A DNA stretch of 64,000 bases. Source: Clostridiales bacterium (GTDB taxonomy: Bacteria > Bacillota > Clostridia > Oscillospirales > Ruminococcaceae). Positions 33,754 to 43,002 of the stretch are shown here, in pieces; positions within the stretch are counted from its first letter, which is position 1, and the number at the start of each line of letters is the position of its first letter. Location of the stretch: positions 30,973-94,972 of the forward strand of contig QAMM01000016.1 in the NCBI GenBank assembly GCA_003150405.1, read 5' to 3'. The notes beneath the pieces were generated by a model. It made no database searches. It was not told where the DNA came from and saw nothing but the letters and a program-made list of their open reading frames with translations. Both the position numbers and the translations under genes were made by a program.

Positions 33754-35118
33754 ATGACACAGGATTTACTCGCACAACTTCAAAAATGGCATGAAGATGA
33801 CGAATTCCAGAAAATTATTGATACAATTTATGCCATCCCCGAAGCCGAATGGGATTACGAACTTCGGATGCATCTTGCGCGGGCGCTTAACAATGCGGGC
33901 GATATGAAAGGTGCCATAGAGCAGCTTCGGATCGTTGAGGAACAGGGAAAGGAGGATCCTTTGTGGCATTTCCGTATGGGATATGCTTATTATTATCTGG
34001 ATCGAGAGGAGGAAGCGATTCCGTACTTTGAACGTGCACAGCAATTGGACCCGAAAGACCAAGACGCCCCAATGTTTCTTGGTTTGTGCCGGGAAGAAAT
34101 GGAGCGCAAAGCGGGACAAGCTCAAGTGGATTTTGCTCCGGAACTTTATACCGACGCGGAAATTGAAGCGGTTGAAGCCCATATTGAACAGCACTTTGGT
34201 CATTTTTCCAACGTGTTTCATGAAATTGCTTCTCCGGATATCCATGTGGACATTGCCATTGTGGAACCAACCCCGGAGCGCAATTACTACACCCTTGTCA
34301 CCATGGGGATGGGTGCGCACCGCATGAACATCCCGGAAGAGCTGCGGGATAAAAAGCTCGACCGGGCAGAAATGCTCATCTGTCTGCCGCCGGATTGGGA
34401 AATCCAGGGGCAGGACGAGCGGTGGTACTGGCCGCTGCGATGGCTTAAAATCCTGGCGCGGCTGCCGGGGGAGGAGGATTCCTGGCTTGGCTGGGGGCAT
34501 ACCGTTCCAAACGGCGGTCCGTTTGCAGAAAATACCTATCTTTCCGGTGTGATGCTGGTATCCCCAGGCGGCTTCGGAGAGGCGGCTTCGGTCTGTCCGC
34601 TGCCGGACGGGGATGAAATTAACTTTTACCAGGTCATCCCGCTTTATGAGCAGGAAATGGACTTTAAAATTCAAAATGGCGCCGAAGCGCTGCTCGACCG
34701 AATGCAGAATATCCAAATTGGGGTTGTGGATTTAAACCGTCCAAACGCCTGCGGCTTTGAATCGGTAAAGCAGTTTACCCATGCGGCTGAGGAGATTAAG
34801 CCGCTGCTTGAACGCTGGGAAGGGCCGGAGGGCTGCATTGCAACCGACCGTATCCTGGTGGACGGCTGCAAGGTGGGGTATATGTACCGGGAGGAGCCGG
34901 ACGGAGACTTTCCGGACAGCGGTTGGCGTTTTACCGCCGGAGACGAAAGTGAGGAATATATGGCGAACCCGGATCACAGCGGTGTTTACGCGCTGAATAC
35001 CGTCTGCAATTACGACCCGGAAATAATTCCGCTGCTTCGCGCCCCCTATGGCACCGCTTACCTGCGGGATCAGCACGGTGCTTTCCGGCAGGTGGAATTT
35101 GACCCGGAAATTGAATAA
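33754..35118 (+). CDS. TPR / SUFU domain / DUF2185 fusion protein
   Basis: A 454-residue cytoplasmic protein with three parts. Residues 1-115 form tetratricopeptide-like helices (GDMKGAIEQLRIVEEQG; LDREEEAIPYFERAQQLDP). Residues 130-310 resemble the suppressor-of-fused (SUFU) domain (IDHIDIAIVEPTPERNY-like block, then DRAEMLICLPPDW and WLGWGHTVPNG). Residues 345-450 match DUF2185 (CKVGYMYRE, DSGWRFTAGDESEEYM, CNYDPEIIPLL). SUFU and DUF2185 domains occur as immunity proteins in polymorphic toxin systems, but no toxin is adjacent. AAAGGAGG precedes the ATG at 33754. Confidence 0.85.
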   Translation: MTQDLLAQLQKWHEDDEFQKIIDTIYAIPEAEWDYELRMHLARALNNAGDMKGAIEQLRIVEEQGKEDPLWHFRMGYAYYYLDREEEAIPYFERAQQLDPKDQDAPMFLGLCREEMERKAGQAQVDFAPELYTDAEIEAVEAHIEQHFGHFSNVFHEIASPDIHVDIAIVEPTPERNYYTLVTMGMGAHRMNIPEELRDKKLDRAEMLICLPPDWEIQGQDERWYWPLRWLKILARLPGEEDSWLGWGHTVPNGGPFAENTYLSGVMLVSPGGFGEAASVCPLPDGDEINFYQVIPLYEQEMDFKIQNGAEALLDRMQNIQIGVVDLNRPNACGFESVKQFTHAAEEIKPLLERWEGPEGCIATDRILVDGCKVGYMYREEPDGDFPDSGWRFTAGDESEEYMANPDHSGVYALNTVCNYDPEIIPLLRAPYGTAYLRDQHGAFRQVEFDPEIE

Positions 35119-35191
35119 AAAACAAGGGCCTATAAATTGCCACCGCCGCACAAGGACTTTGCTTTCTTGAAATTTCGTGAGGTTGTAATCT

Positions 35192-35665
35192 ATGGAAAAT
35201 CGGCTTGAAATATTACGCAATGAGATTGATCAGATTATTTTGAAGGGGAAATCAGAGCATATCCGTATGTATATTTCTCACATGTATGGCGTTGCACGAT
35301 TTTGTACGTTGTTGGCGATGAAACGGAATTTGAATGCTGAACTTGCTGCAACCTGCGGAATGCTTCACGATATTTTTTATATGTCCGGCGGTACCAGCGA
35401 TAATCATGCAACAAAGGGTGCGGAACAAGCAGAAATGCTCCTGAAGGCAATGAGATTATACAGCGATGACGAAATTAAAATAGTTGTTACCGCTATTTCA
35501 AGACACAGCGATAAAAGCCATATTCACGAACCATATGACGAATTATTGAAAGATGCAGATGTCATGGATCACTGCTTGTACAATACTGCGTTTCCCATAG
35601 CACAGCAGGAAATGGAACGGTATTGTAATCTGCTGGCAGAATTTGAAATGAACGATACTAGATGA
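35192..35665 (+). CDS. HD domain phosphohydrolase-like protein
   Basis: A 157-residue HD protein with metal-ligand residues in order: His in SHMYGVARF, LHDIFYM, HATKG, and DADVMDH. Relatives hydrolyse nucleotides or related phosphates; the substrate is unknown. The coding sequence is more AT-rich than its neighbours, which may indicate separate acquisition. The upstream site (GTGAGG) is moderate. It lies 73 bp after the SUFU gene. Confidence 0.85.
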   Translation: MENRLEILRNEIDQIILKGKSEHIRMYISHMYGVARFCTLLAMKRNLNAELAATCGMLHDIFYMSGGTSDNHATKGAEQAEMLLKAMRLYSDDEIKIVVTAISRHSDKSHIHEPYDELLKDADVMDHCLYNTAFPIAQQEMERYCNLLAEFEMNDTR

Positions 35666-35687
35666 GTGTGTTCTTGCATAAATCAAC

Positions 35688-35727
35688 ACCCCCCGAAGAA
35701 ATTAATTCTTTTGGAGGGTATTTTTTC
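35688..35727 (+). terminator. Terminator of the HD gene
   Basis: ACCCCCCGAAGAA and TTCTTTTGGAGGGT pair imperfectly around ATTAA and run into ATTTTTTCT. Confidence 0.7.
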
Positions 35728-35742
35728 TAAATTTTGTTATTT

Positions 35743-35764
35743 GGCTCTGTAAATTTACAGAGCC
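35743..35764. terminator. 22-bp perfect palindrome, possible terminator
   Basis: GGCTCTGTAAA is followed directly by its inverse complement TTTACAGAGCC. It lies between the ends of two convergent genes, with TTGGTTTTATT on the plus strand. Confidence 0.6.
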
Positions 35765-35799
35765 TTGGTTTTATTCAGCTATGGGAGGAGGCATGTCGA

Positions 35800-36030
35800 T
35801 TATTGGGAATCATCAGAGGCGTTTGCCCCCTCGAACAAAACACTGACTTCAATGCCCAGCATGTCTGCAATTCGTTCTAGAGTTGACAGGGTGGGGTTGC
35901 CCGCACCTTTTTCCAGGGTGCGCAGGTGCGAGGGATTCATTCCAAGCTCGCCTGCTAATGCTTCCTGTGACCAGCCTTCGGCGATTCGGTGTTTCCGAAT
36001 ATTTGCTCCAATGATTTCTCCATTTGTCAT
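35800..36030 (-). CDS. Small XRE family regulator
   Basis: A 76-residue single-domain helix-turn-helix protein (EGWSQEALAGELGMNPSHL, then RTLEKGAGNPTLSTLERIAD). AAGGGGG lies 8 nt before the ATG at 36030 but only 2 nt before the ATG at 36036, so the shorter form is preferred. No partner toxin is adjacent. It is divergent from the rhamnosidase gene, but 374 bp separate them. Confidence 0.87.
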   Translation of the reverse strand: MTNGEIIGANIRKHRIAEGWSQEALAGELGMNPSHLRTLEKGAGNPTLSTLERIADMLGIEVSVLFEGANASDDSQ

Positions 36031-36404
36031 ATTCATTACCCCCTTGATGTTATCTCTATTATAAATGAGCCAAATTTATTGCGCCAGACCAATCTATAGG
36101 CTTGTACCCAAAAAACGACATTCTTTTTACAGTTTTACCGCTTTTGTTGAATTGTATACTAGACTGGATTGTGGCCAGTCCGGCGTTATCCAAGTGGATA
36201 GCTCTGTATTCCATCGGCACAGGTTCGCTGAAATGAGGTGGAATTTGTCTGCGGCACCGTGTAAAACTACAACGGTTTTTGCAGCGAAACCATCGTTTCT
36301 TGCAATTTTGAACAAGGCGATGGAATTATTGGCCGGTTTGTGCTACACTTTGAGCAGAAGAACAGCACTGCTCTTAGGATAATGCGGCGAAAGGTTGGTT
36401 GAAA
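36031..36404. other. Divergent gap before the rhamnosidase
   Basis: About 374 bp with no supported gene. A TACACT about 60 bp before the rhamnosidase start might be a -10 box, with a weak -35 (TGGAAT) 17 nt upstream. Confidence 0.45.
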
Positions 36405-39086
36405 ATGAAAATTACCGAAATGAAGGCCAATCACATGACATCTCCTCTGGGGTTTGACCTCCGAAATCCAACATTTACCTTTCAGGTGGAAGAAAGTACC
36501 GGTTCCTTTTTAAAAGCAGCGCAGATCCGTGTGTCAGATACACCGGACATGTCCCATGTTTTGTATGACAGCGGCCTGCGGGCGGACATATCCGGCCTTG
36601 GTTTTACGCCTGGACTCGCGCTGGAAGGCGGCAAGCGCTATTACTGGACGGTGACGGCGCAGGCGGATGACGGCGATAGTGCAACAAGCGCCCTAGCCTG
36701 GTTCGAAGGCGGACGTAAGGAACAGGTGTGGGATCTCCCGTGGATCACTTCCCCTTTTCAGGAGGGTTCTCACCCGGTGTTTTACAGTAGTTTTGATCTG
36801 TCCTGCCCATTGGAGGAAATTGCCTCGGCGCGGCTTTATCTGGTGGGACTGGGCCTGTATGAAGCATATCTCAATGGTGGTAAGGTCGGCGAGGAGGTTC
36901 TCGCCCCGTTTTACAACGACTACCGCTATTGGATTCAGTACCAGACCTATGATGCAGCCGACCTGCTCCGCAGCGGCAGCAATACGTTGGCGGTTATGCT
37001 TGGCAACGGTTGGTACAAAGGCCGTTTCTGCTATTTGAACGATGCACAGGAAGAGAGCATTTATGGCGATCAGTTCCTCCTTTCTGCAGAGCTTGTCGTT
37101 ACAACTAAGGATGGACAAATCCAGCGTATTCGCACAGGAGAGGACTGGAGCTGCTTCCAGGGGCCGGTGCAGAGCAGCAATATTTATGACGGAGAGGTTT
37201 ATGATGCCGCAGTTTCGGTCTGGAACGGAAGTGAACTGTCGGCAGAAGCGGTACAGAAAGCGGTTCCGGCTTTTCCGGCTGATCCGCCGCAGGGAGAAAT
37301 TGTGGAACGCATGAGCCCGCCCCTGTGCATTCACGAGCGGTTCCAGCCAAAGCTCATACGCACTCCAGCAGGGGAACAGGTGCTGGATTTCGGGCAGGAG
37401 CTCACTGGCTGGGTAGAGTTTGACTGTGCAGCACCAAAGGGCGTTCAGGTGTTTTTACAGTATGGAGAGATTTTGCAGGACGGCTGTTTTTACCGTGAGA
37501 ATCTCCGGACAGCGCGTGCGGAATTCACCCATTATTCGGGTGGAAAAGTCGAGCATGTGCGCCCCCATTTTACCTTCTATGGATTTCGTTATGTCAAGGT
37601 CAGCGGGATAGAGCTGACTGAGCAAAATCTGGCTTCTTACCGGTTTGAGGCCTGTGCCATTTACTCCAGCCTGCAGCGTACTGGTACCATAGAAACCTCT
37701 GATCCAAAGCTCAACCGTCTGCTGGAAAATACCCTGTGGGGTCAAAAAGGCAATTTCCTTGACATTCCAACCGACTGTCCGCAGCGGGATGAACGCCTCG
37801 GCTGGACCGGAGATGCACAGGTGTTCTGCGCAACGGCCTGCTACCACATGGATACCGCCGGATTTTACCGCAAGTACCTGCGGGATATGCTTTACGAACA
37901 GCGTGAGAATCTAGGCGCCGTGCCTTATGTTGTCCCGGATGTCCTTTCAGTGGTGCGCAGGAGCCTGGGCCAGCCCGATCCTGTATTTACCGATTCTTCC
38001 TGGGGTGAAGCCGGTTCCTGCGCCTGGGGCGACGCGGCAACCATCATCCCTTGGACGCTGTACCAGTTTTACGGCGACCGAGTGTTGCTCTCGGAGCAGT
38101 ATGAAAATATGAAGCGATGGGTCGACTTTATCATTTATATGGATGAAACCCACTGTGACGGAAAGCGCCTGTGGACGGTCGGCTTCCATTTTGCCGATTG
38201 GCTTGCGCTGGATAATCCCGATCCGGAAAGCCGGTTTGGACGGACCGATCCTTACTACGTTGCTTCGGTCTATTATCTGTATTCTTCCGAACTTACTGCC
38301 AAAGCAGCCAAACTTCTCGGCAAAGAGGCGGACGCCGCTTACTATGCTAAAATTGCGGATGAAGTCCGTGCGGCAATCCGCGCGGAGTACCTCACCGCCA
38401 CTGGCCGACTTGCCATTGATACCCAGACCGCACTGGTGTTGGGACTTTATTTTGACGTTATCCCCGAACCGTTTCGGGAAAGAGCGGCGCGGGAATTGCA
38501 CCGCAAGCTGGAAGAGCGGGGCATGCACCTTGATACCGGCTTCGTAGGCACGGCTTACCTCTGCAAGGCATTGACCAAGGCGGGGCTTACCAAAGATGCA
38601 TACGACCTTTTGTTTCAGGAGGATTATCCCGGTTGGCTGTACGAGGCCAATATGGGCGCTACTACTATTTGGGAGCGTTGGAATTCTGTGCTACCAAATG
38701 GAAAAATCAGCGGCACCGGTATGAACAGCCTCAACCATTACGCCTACGGCGCGGTGGCGGAGTGGGTTTACCGCACCGTTTGCGGCATTGCACCGGACGA
38801 AAGCGGCGTTGGCTTTAAAAAGGCGCTGCTTGCCCCGGTGCCGGATCGGCGGCTGGAGCATGTTTCCTGCGAATACCGCTCTGCTTCGGGAATATACCGC
38901 ATTGGTTGGGCGTATGAGGGTGACAATGTCCGCTTTGAAGTAAAGGTTCCGTTCGATTGCAGCGCGCATTTTGTAGCTCCGCAGGGTTTCCGGCTAGTAT
39001 CGGTCAACGGTGTGCCCGCTTCGGACACAAACGGAATGGATTTGCATAAGGGGGATTATGTCCTGGTAGCAGCCCCAGCGGAATAA
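36405..39086 (+). CDS. Alpha-L-rhamnosidase, GH78
   Basis: An inverting hydrolase releasing terminal L-rhamnose from plant glycosides or pectin side chains. The 893-residue protein has the N-terminal beta-sandwich domains of bacterial rhamnosidases (about 1-330), then the (alpha/alpha)6 barrel. Catalytic regions are DCPQRDERLGWTGDAQVF near residue 453 with the acidic pair, and TTIWERWNS near residue 755 with the Glu base. A C-terminal beta-sandwich follows. There is no signal peptide, so it works in the cytoplasm on imported glycosides. The ATG at 36405 follows GAAAGG by about 10 nt; a TTG two codons earlier is possible. Confidence 0.95.
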   Translation: MKITEMKANHMTSPLGFDLRNPTFTFQVEESTGSFLKAAQIRVSDTPDMSHVLYDSGLRADISGLGFTPGLALEGGKRYYWTVTAQADDGDSATSALAWFEGGRKEQVWDLPWITSPFQEGSHPVFYSSFDLSCPLEEIASARLYLVGLGLYEAYLNGGKVGEEVLAPFYNDYRYWIQYQTYDAADLLRSGSNTLAVMLGNGWYKGRFCYLNDAQEESIYGDQFLLSAELVVTTKDGQIQRIRTGEDWSCFQGPVQSSNIYDGEVYDAAVSVWNGSELSAEAVQKAVPAFPADPPQGEIVERMSPPLCIHERFQPKLIRTPAGEQVLDFGQELTGWVEFDCAAPKGVQVFLQYGEILQDGCFYRENLRTARAEFTHYSGGKVEHVRPHFTFYGFRYVKVSGIELTEQNLASYRFEACAIYSSLQRTGTIETSDPKLNRLLENTLWGQKGNFLDIPTDCPQRDERLGWTGDAQVFCATACYHMDTAGFYRKYLRDMLYEQRENLGAVPYVVPDVLSVVRRSLGQPDPVFTDSSWGEAGSCAWGDAATIIPWTLYQFYGDRVLLSEQYENMKRWVDFIIYMDETHCDGKRLWTVGFHFADWLALDNPDPESRFGRTDPYYVASVYYLYSSELTAKAAKLLGKEADAAYYAKIADEVRAAIRAEYLTATGRLAIDTQTALVLGLYFDVIPEPFRERAARELHRKLEERGMHLDTGFVGTAYLCKALTKAGLTKDAYDLLFQEDYPGWLYEANMGATTIWERWNSVLPNGKISGTGMNSLNHYAYGAVAEWVYRTVCGIAPDESGVGFKKALLAPVPDRRLEHVSCEYRSASGIYRIGWAYEGDNVRFEVKVPFDCSAHFVAPQGFRLVSVNGVPASDTNGMDLHKGDYVLVAAPAE

Positions 39087-39173
39087 CCATGCTTTTGCCG
39101 CACAAGAGGCTTGAGCAATGGAGAATCTTTTTAAACTTTTGCTGGTTGTTATTCCCAGCACATTTTTTGGATG

Positions 39174-39214
39174 CAGCGGCGTCCGGCAGTTTAACTGCCG
39201 GACGCCGCTTTTTA
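39174..39214 (+). terminator. Terminator of the rhamnosidase gene
   Basis: AGCGGCGTCCGGCAG and CTGCCGGACGCCGCT are perfect 15-bp arms around TTTAA, followed by TTTT. Confidence 0.95.
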
Positions 39215-39222
39215 GAGCGTGT

Positions 39223-39251
39223 TTGCATCCGGCCTTTTTTTGTGCTAGGAT
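39223..39251 (+). promoter_or_regulatory. Promoter of the serine hydrolase gene
   Basis: TTGCAT at 39223-39228 and TAGGAT at 39246-39251 are spaced by 17 nt, 27 bp before the start codon. Confidence 0.65.
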
Positions 39252-39277
39252 AGAGAAAAATGCCGGGAGGGATTGTC

Positions 39278-40465
39278 ATGCCAAACATTCATCACGCCAA
39301 CCAGGGACTGAACCCAAACGCACTGGAGCATGTAACCCAGCTTCTCAACCGTTATGTCAGAGAGAAAAAGGTTGCCGGATGCTCGATGTATATCACCTGC
39401 GGTGGTTCTGAGTACCGAAAAAATTTTGGCTTTGCCGATCTTGCAGAGAAAAAGCCCATTGCGGATGATACCATTTTCCGTATTTACTCCATGAGCAAGC
39501 CCATTACTGTGGTCGCTGCATTAATGTTGTATGAGCGCGGCCTGTTTTCCTTAAACGATCCGCTCTCGGCTTATATTCCGGAATTTGCGGAGCAAAAGGT
39601 GGTGCTTCTGGACAAAGCGGGGAACAAGTATTACGAGACTCCAAAAACGCCCATCACCATCCGCCACTTGTTTACCATGACCTCCGGCCTTGCCTGGATG
39701 GAGGACAGCGGTCCTGCCGCCGAGGAAATGGGTGCTCTAATGCGCAGCTCTGCTATAGAGGGAAAAGGAACCTTGGAGGTAGCGAAATTGGTTGCAAGAC
39801 GGGTAGGGCTTGCATTCCATCCCGGTGAAAAATGGCTGTACGGCTATTCGCATGATGTTTTAGGCGCGCTGATTTGTGCGCTGACCGGTAAAACCTTTGG
39901 CGAATTTTTAAAAGAGGAGCTCTTTGAGCCGCTTGGAATGGAGGATACCGGCTTCTGGGTTCCGCGTAGCAAAGCGGAGCGGCTCGCCAACATTTACTGT
40001 ATTGCAGACGATGGAAGTCTGCAGCCCGCAGAAGGATATACCAGCGGCCTATTTGAGCCAAAGCTGCTGGAATCGGGCGGGGGTGGCATGCTCTCTACGC
40101 TGGGTGATTACGCTCGCTTCTGCCGTATGCTGTTAAACGGAGGAACCTTAAACGGCGAGCGTATTTTGGGCCGTAAAACACTGGAACTGATGGCGGCTAA
40201 TCAACTAAATGACCATCAACTAAGCTATTTTAAACAAGGTGCACTGGGGTACGGATACGGTCTTGGCGTGCGCACCATGATGAATCCGGCCTGCGGCGGG
40301 CACAACGGTTCTGTCGGCGAATACGGCTGGTCCGGTATGGCGGAAACCTGGTTCTGCATTGACCCGGCAGAGGATATGGCAGCAGTCTTTATGACTCAGA
40401 TGATTCCGGGGAAATTCGACCCCATTCCCCGGCTGCTGCCCGCGCTGTATTCGGCGTTGGAATAG
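39278..40465 (+). CDS. Class C beta-lactamase-like serine hydrolase/esterase
   Basis: A 395-residue penicillin-binding-protein-fold enzyme. The nucleophile motif S-x-x-K is SMSK at residues 71-74, the second motif is a Tyr in YGYSHDVLG, and the third region is HNGSVGEYGW. There is no signal peptide, which fits intracellular EstB-type esterases better than a periplasmic or secreted beta-lactamase. Substrate unknown. The start at 39278 has CGGGAGG 7 nt upstream; an ATG at 39260 is in frame but precedes that site. Confidence 0.9.
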   Translation: MPNIHHANQGLNPNALEHVTQLLNRYVREKKVAGCSMYITCGGSEYRKNFGFADLAEKKPIADDTIFRIYSMSKPITVVAALMLYERGLFSLNDPLSAYIPEFAEQKVVLLDKAGNKYYETPKTPITIRHLFTMTSGLAWMEDSGPAAEEMGALMRSSAIEGKGTLEVAKLVARRVGLAFHPGEKWLYGYSHDVLGALICALTGKTFGEFLKEELFEPLGMEDTGFWVPRSKAERLANIYCIADDGSLQPAEGYTSGLFEPKLLESGGGGMLSTLGDYARFCRMLLNGGTLNGERILGRKTLELMAANQLNDHQLSYFKQGALGYGYGLGVRTMMNPACGGHNGSVGEYGWSGMAETWFCIDPAEDMAAVFMTQMIPGKFDPIPRLLPALYSALE

Positions 40466-40813
40466 CCGGAAAGGGTAGCAGAACCGCTGAAAAACGGAGT
40501 TGTTTTTGGCGGAATGTGCCGTCTGGTGCAAATTTGCCTCTGTGTGAAACGGTGCTGGGCCGAAGAACCGGGGGAATACCAGAGCTTTAAAAAAGTTTAA
40601 AATGGTCTGCTGTTCTCCCGGAAACAGTGGGATTGACTCGGGGGCGGTTTGAGCGAAGCTCCTTTTTTGAGGGTATCCGGCTGGACATGCGATCACAGTT
40701 CGGTCAAATCTTGTTCTAGGTTCTGCCATTTCTTTTGGCTTGATGATTCCCAGAGCCATGTGGTATACTAAAGATAATCCGGACAATGAATATAAGACAA
40801 AGTCGGTGATATT
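40466..40813. other. Intergenic region before the DtxR gene
   Basis: About 348 bp with no supported gene. Only the promoter at its right end was recognised. Confidence 0.5.
40740..40769 (+). promoter_or_regulatory. Promoter of the DtxR-family gene
   Basis: TTGATG at 40740-40745 and TATACT at 40764-40769 are spaced by 18 nt. Confidence 0.6.
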
Positions 40814-41188
40814 ATGAAGATTCAGGAATCTGCAGAAAACTACCTTGAAACGATCCTTATCCTGCACAATCGAAAAGGTTATGTGCGCTCCATTGATATT
40901 GTCAACGAGCTGGAGTACTCCAAACCGAGTGTCAGCGTTGCCATGAAAAACCTGCGGGAAAATGGCTATATTGAAATGGATCCGAACGGATACATTTCGC
41001 TGAGGGACAAAGGACGTGAAATCGCGGAGAAAATGTACGAACGCCACACGCTTCTTTCAGACTGGCTGACCGCACTGGGTGTTTCCCGTGACGTTGCCAT
41101 TGAAGACGCCTGCCGGATTGAACATGTCATCAGTACCGAAAGCTTTGAAGCCATTAAGGCGCACGCAAGGCAAAATGGGAAAGGATAA
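40814..41188 (+). CDS. DtxR/MntR family metal-dependent regulator
   Basis: A 124-residue regulator that should bind DNA when loaded with Mn(II) or Fe(II). The winged helix covers MKIQESAENYLETIL through SIDIVNELEYSKPSVSVAMK and NLRENGYIEM; the dimerisation helices with metal ligands include ERHTLLSDWL and DACRIEHVIS. It lacks the C-terminal SH3-like domain, as in MntR-type proteins. The start has only a weak GGTGA site. It is alone at the left edge of the metal region. Confidence 0.92.
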   Translation: MKIQESAENYLETILILHNRKGYVRSIDIVNELEYSKPSVSVAMKNLRENGYIEMDPNGYISLRDKGREIAEKMYERHTLLSDWLTALGVSRDVAIEDACRIEHVISTESFEAIKAHARQNGKG

Positions 41189-41277
41189 TGGCTGGATGCC
41201 GAAAAAGAGTGGCAGTTAGAGAGTATGCACCGCTTGGGCTTTTGCCGGTGTGCATTTGGTGAATATGTAAAAACAGA

Positions 41278-41315
41278 AAACCCGTGCATCATTTTATGCA
41301 CGGGTTTGTTTTGTA
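41278..41315 (+). terminator. Terminator of the DtxR-family gene
   Basis: AAACCCGTGCAT and ATGCACGGGTTT are perfect arms around CATTTT, followed by GTTTTG. Confidence 0.85.
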
Positions 41316-41607
41316 GCCGTTTCGCCGGCACAAGGAGCAGGCAGTTAGAAAGAAAGTTTGATACCTGCTCACAATCTAAAAACGGACAGTCCAAAAGGCT
41401 GCGGTTTTACTTTTGGTATCCCAGAACAGCCTGGATAGATTGGACCGCTTTTTTACTCCCCCGTTTTCCTTCTTACCTATCGGTGGGGGTTACTGGCGTT
41501 TTGAAGCTCTTTGGCTCCTTACAGCTTGATTGTATTCCGGCGGCCGGGCGGGTTCCGCTCCATTTATACGCAATCCGGCTCCATTCGGACAGAAAGAATG
41601 ATTTTAA

Positions 41608-41647
41608 ACAAAGAAAACAGGCCCCATGCCATTTCGGAGGGGCCTGA
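41608..41647 (-). terminator. Terminator of the flavodoxin operon
   Basis: On the minus strand CAGGCCCC and GGGGCCTG pair around 13 nt, followed by TTTTCTTTG. It begins 25 bp after the flavodoxin stop. Confidence 0.85.
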
Positions 41648-41671
41648 ACAGATTTGTACGAAAATGGCGGA

Positions 41672-42097
41672 TTAACCGGCAAGCGTTTCGCCGAGCACAC
41701 GGCAGGCGGCAATCGCGTCGTCATCCGGAGAATCGGTACAGATGACACTGTCACAAGCGAGGACCGCGCCTGCTGCAGAGCAGGTTTGCTCCCAGTTGCG
41801 CATCCATTCGCCGTCACCCCAGCCGTAGGAGCCGAACAATGCAATTTTTTTGCCGCTCAACTTGGCTTCACAGGAGGAGAACATGGGTTCAAATTCACTT
41901 TCCTCCAGAACCTCATCCCCCATGGCTGGGCAGCCAAAGGCAATGGCGTCAAATTCATCCATCATAGAAGCGTCAAATGCGGAAGAGGTAAATACCGAGG
42001 CCTCGGCTCCTTTGCCTTTTGCGCCCTGCTCGACGGCGTAGGCCATTGCCTCGGTGTTTCCGGTGCCGCTCCAATAAACCACTGCAACTTTACTCAT
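41672..42097 (-). CDS. Flavodoxin
   Basis: A 141-residue FMN electron carrier. The FMN phosphate loop is YWSGTGNTEAM at residues 8-18; the isoalloxazine loops contain FGCPAMGDE and FGSYGWGDGEWM. Flavodoxins replace ferredoxin under iron limitation, which suits its operon with DUF2325 and DUF3793 and the palindromic operator upstream at 43003-43019. The start at 42097 gives the usual MSKVAVVYWSGTGNTE; a TTG three codons earlier is possible. Confidence 0.94.
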   Translation of the reverse strand: MSKVAVVYWSGTGNTEAMAYAVEQGAKGKGAEASVFTSSAFDASMMDEFDAIAFGCPAMGDEVLEESEFEPMFSSCEAKLSGKKIALFGSYGWGDGEWMRNWEQTCSAAGAVLACDSVICTDSPDDDAIAACRVLGETLAG

Positions 42098-42136
42098 TTG
42101 TTTCAATCAACCTTTCTGAATGGAATTATCGATCAA

Positions 42137-42688
42137 TCAAACGGCTACGGTGAGCCGTTCGATGGATGTTCCTTTGGACCAATGCGCATAGTAAACATCG
42201 GTGCATTTTTTATATTGGCGGAAGAGCTTCTGCGCCCGTTCCGGGTCTCCGTACACCTTCCAGTAGCCGGTGCATTTGCAGCACCCGGTTGTGTCCTGGA
42301 TAAACCCTTGCACATCTTCGGGCGGATAACCTAGAAACAGCCCAATCTCATGGGGAAAATCCTTACTGTCCCGCAGGTTCCGTATGAGTTGTGCAACACA
42401 GCGCTCCGGGTGGCCGCAGGGATATCCCTTTTCCCGCAGCAGGCTGCAGGCAAAATAATTGGTCAAATCCTGTTGGAGCCGTGCGGGGCGGTAGACATAG
42501 ATTAATGCCTTTCCGCCGGCATAACGCAGCGGGAGGATACGAAGCCCTTTAGGAACCAAAAGGCGGTTGAGCCTGCGTACACTTGTTTTGATTTCTTCTT
42601 TTGAAGAATAGAAACTGGTGAACAGATTCCCAGTTTTTAACCCTGCAAGGGTGGGGGAACAATGCTGGATAACCAATTCTTCCGGCAT
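42137..42688 (-). CDS. DUF3793 family protein
   Basis: A 183-residue soluble protein with conserved blocks VIQHCSPTLAGLKTGNLF near the start, GLFLGYPPEDVQGFI in the middle and CCKCTGYWKVYGD near residue 130. In Clostridia this family is regularly encoded with flavodoxin, DUF2325 and Feo genes; the biochemical role is unknown. The cysteine-rich block CCKC might bind metal. AAGGGGGG precedes the ATG at 42688; the DUF2325 stop is 10 bp upstream, so the genes are one operon. Confidence 0.88.
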   Translation of the reverse strand: MPEELVIQHCSPTLAGLKTGNLFTSFYSSKEEIKTSVRRLNRLLVPKGLRILPLRYAGGKALIYVYRPARLQQDLTNYFACSLLREKGYPCGHPERCVAQLIRNLRDSKDFPHEIGLFLGYPPEDVQGFIQDTTGCCKCTGYWKVYGDPERAQKLFRQYKKCTDVYYAHWSKGTSIERLTVAV

Positions 42689-42698
42689 AGAGCCCCCC

Positions 42699-42980
42699 TT
42701 ATCCGGCGTGAGTCTCAAGAATATCCTTGAGTGCCGACATAGAACTGGAGTGGGAGCGGGCTATAATGGTACCGCGTCCTTTGGTTTCGCTCAAAGCACA
42801 GCGCATCATTTTATGGGACATGGTGCCCGTGAAGAGTACAAGTAAATCCGGCGAACCAATTTTATTTTTCAGCCCGTCCTTCATTTTGGTAAAAACTTTG
42901 GCACGGCAGCGATAAGCACGGCATAGGTCGGTGTACTGACGTACCATGCATTCGTTGCCGCCAATGATGACAACACTCAT
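42699..42980 (-). CDS. DUF2325 family protein
   Basis: A 93-residue protein beginning MSVVIIGGNECMVRQYTD, with LLVLFTGTMSHKMMRCAL and a C-terminal RSHSSSMSALKDIL. This arrangement (nucleotide-like Rossmann opening and a conserved T-x-x-x-x-H-x-M region) is the DUF2325 pattern. Family members accompany iron-uptake genes in anaerobes; function unknown. AAGGAGAT precedes the start. It is the first gene after the palindrome at 43003-43019. Confidence 0.88.
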   Translation of the reverse strand: MSVVIIGGNECMVRQYTDLCRAYRCRAKVFTKMKDGLKNKIGSPDLLVLFTGTMSHKMMRCALSETKGRGTIIARSHSSSMSALKDILETHAG

Positions 42981-43002
42981 AGAATCATCTCCTTACGCTT
43001 TT

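Larger units (their letters stand above)
41189..41671. other. Convergent gap with two terminators
   Basis: About 483 bp. A plus-strand terminator lies at 41278-41315 and a minus-strand terminator at 41608-41647. A plus-strand open frame between them has no ribosome-binding site or family features. Confidence 0.6.

Noticed and set aside
40220..41047. 275-codon minus-strand frame across the serine hydrolase end and the DtxR gene
   Set aside because: It overlaps two well supported genes and an intergenic promoter.
41225..41647. 140-codon plus-strand frame between two terminators
   Set aside because: It runs through both terminator hairpins and has no ribosome-binding site or family features.
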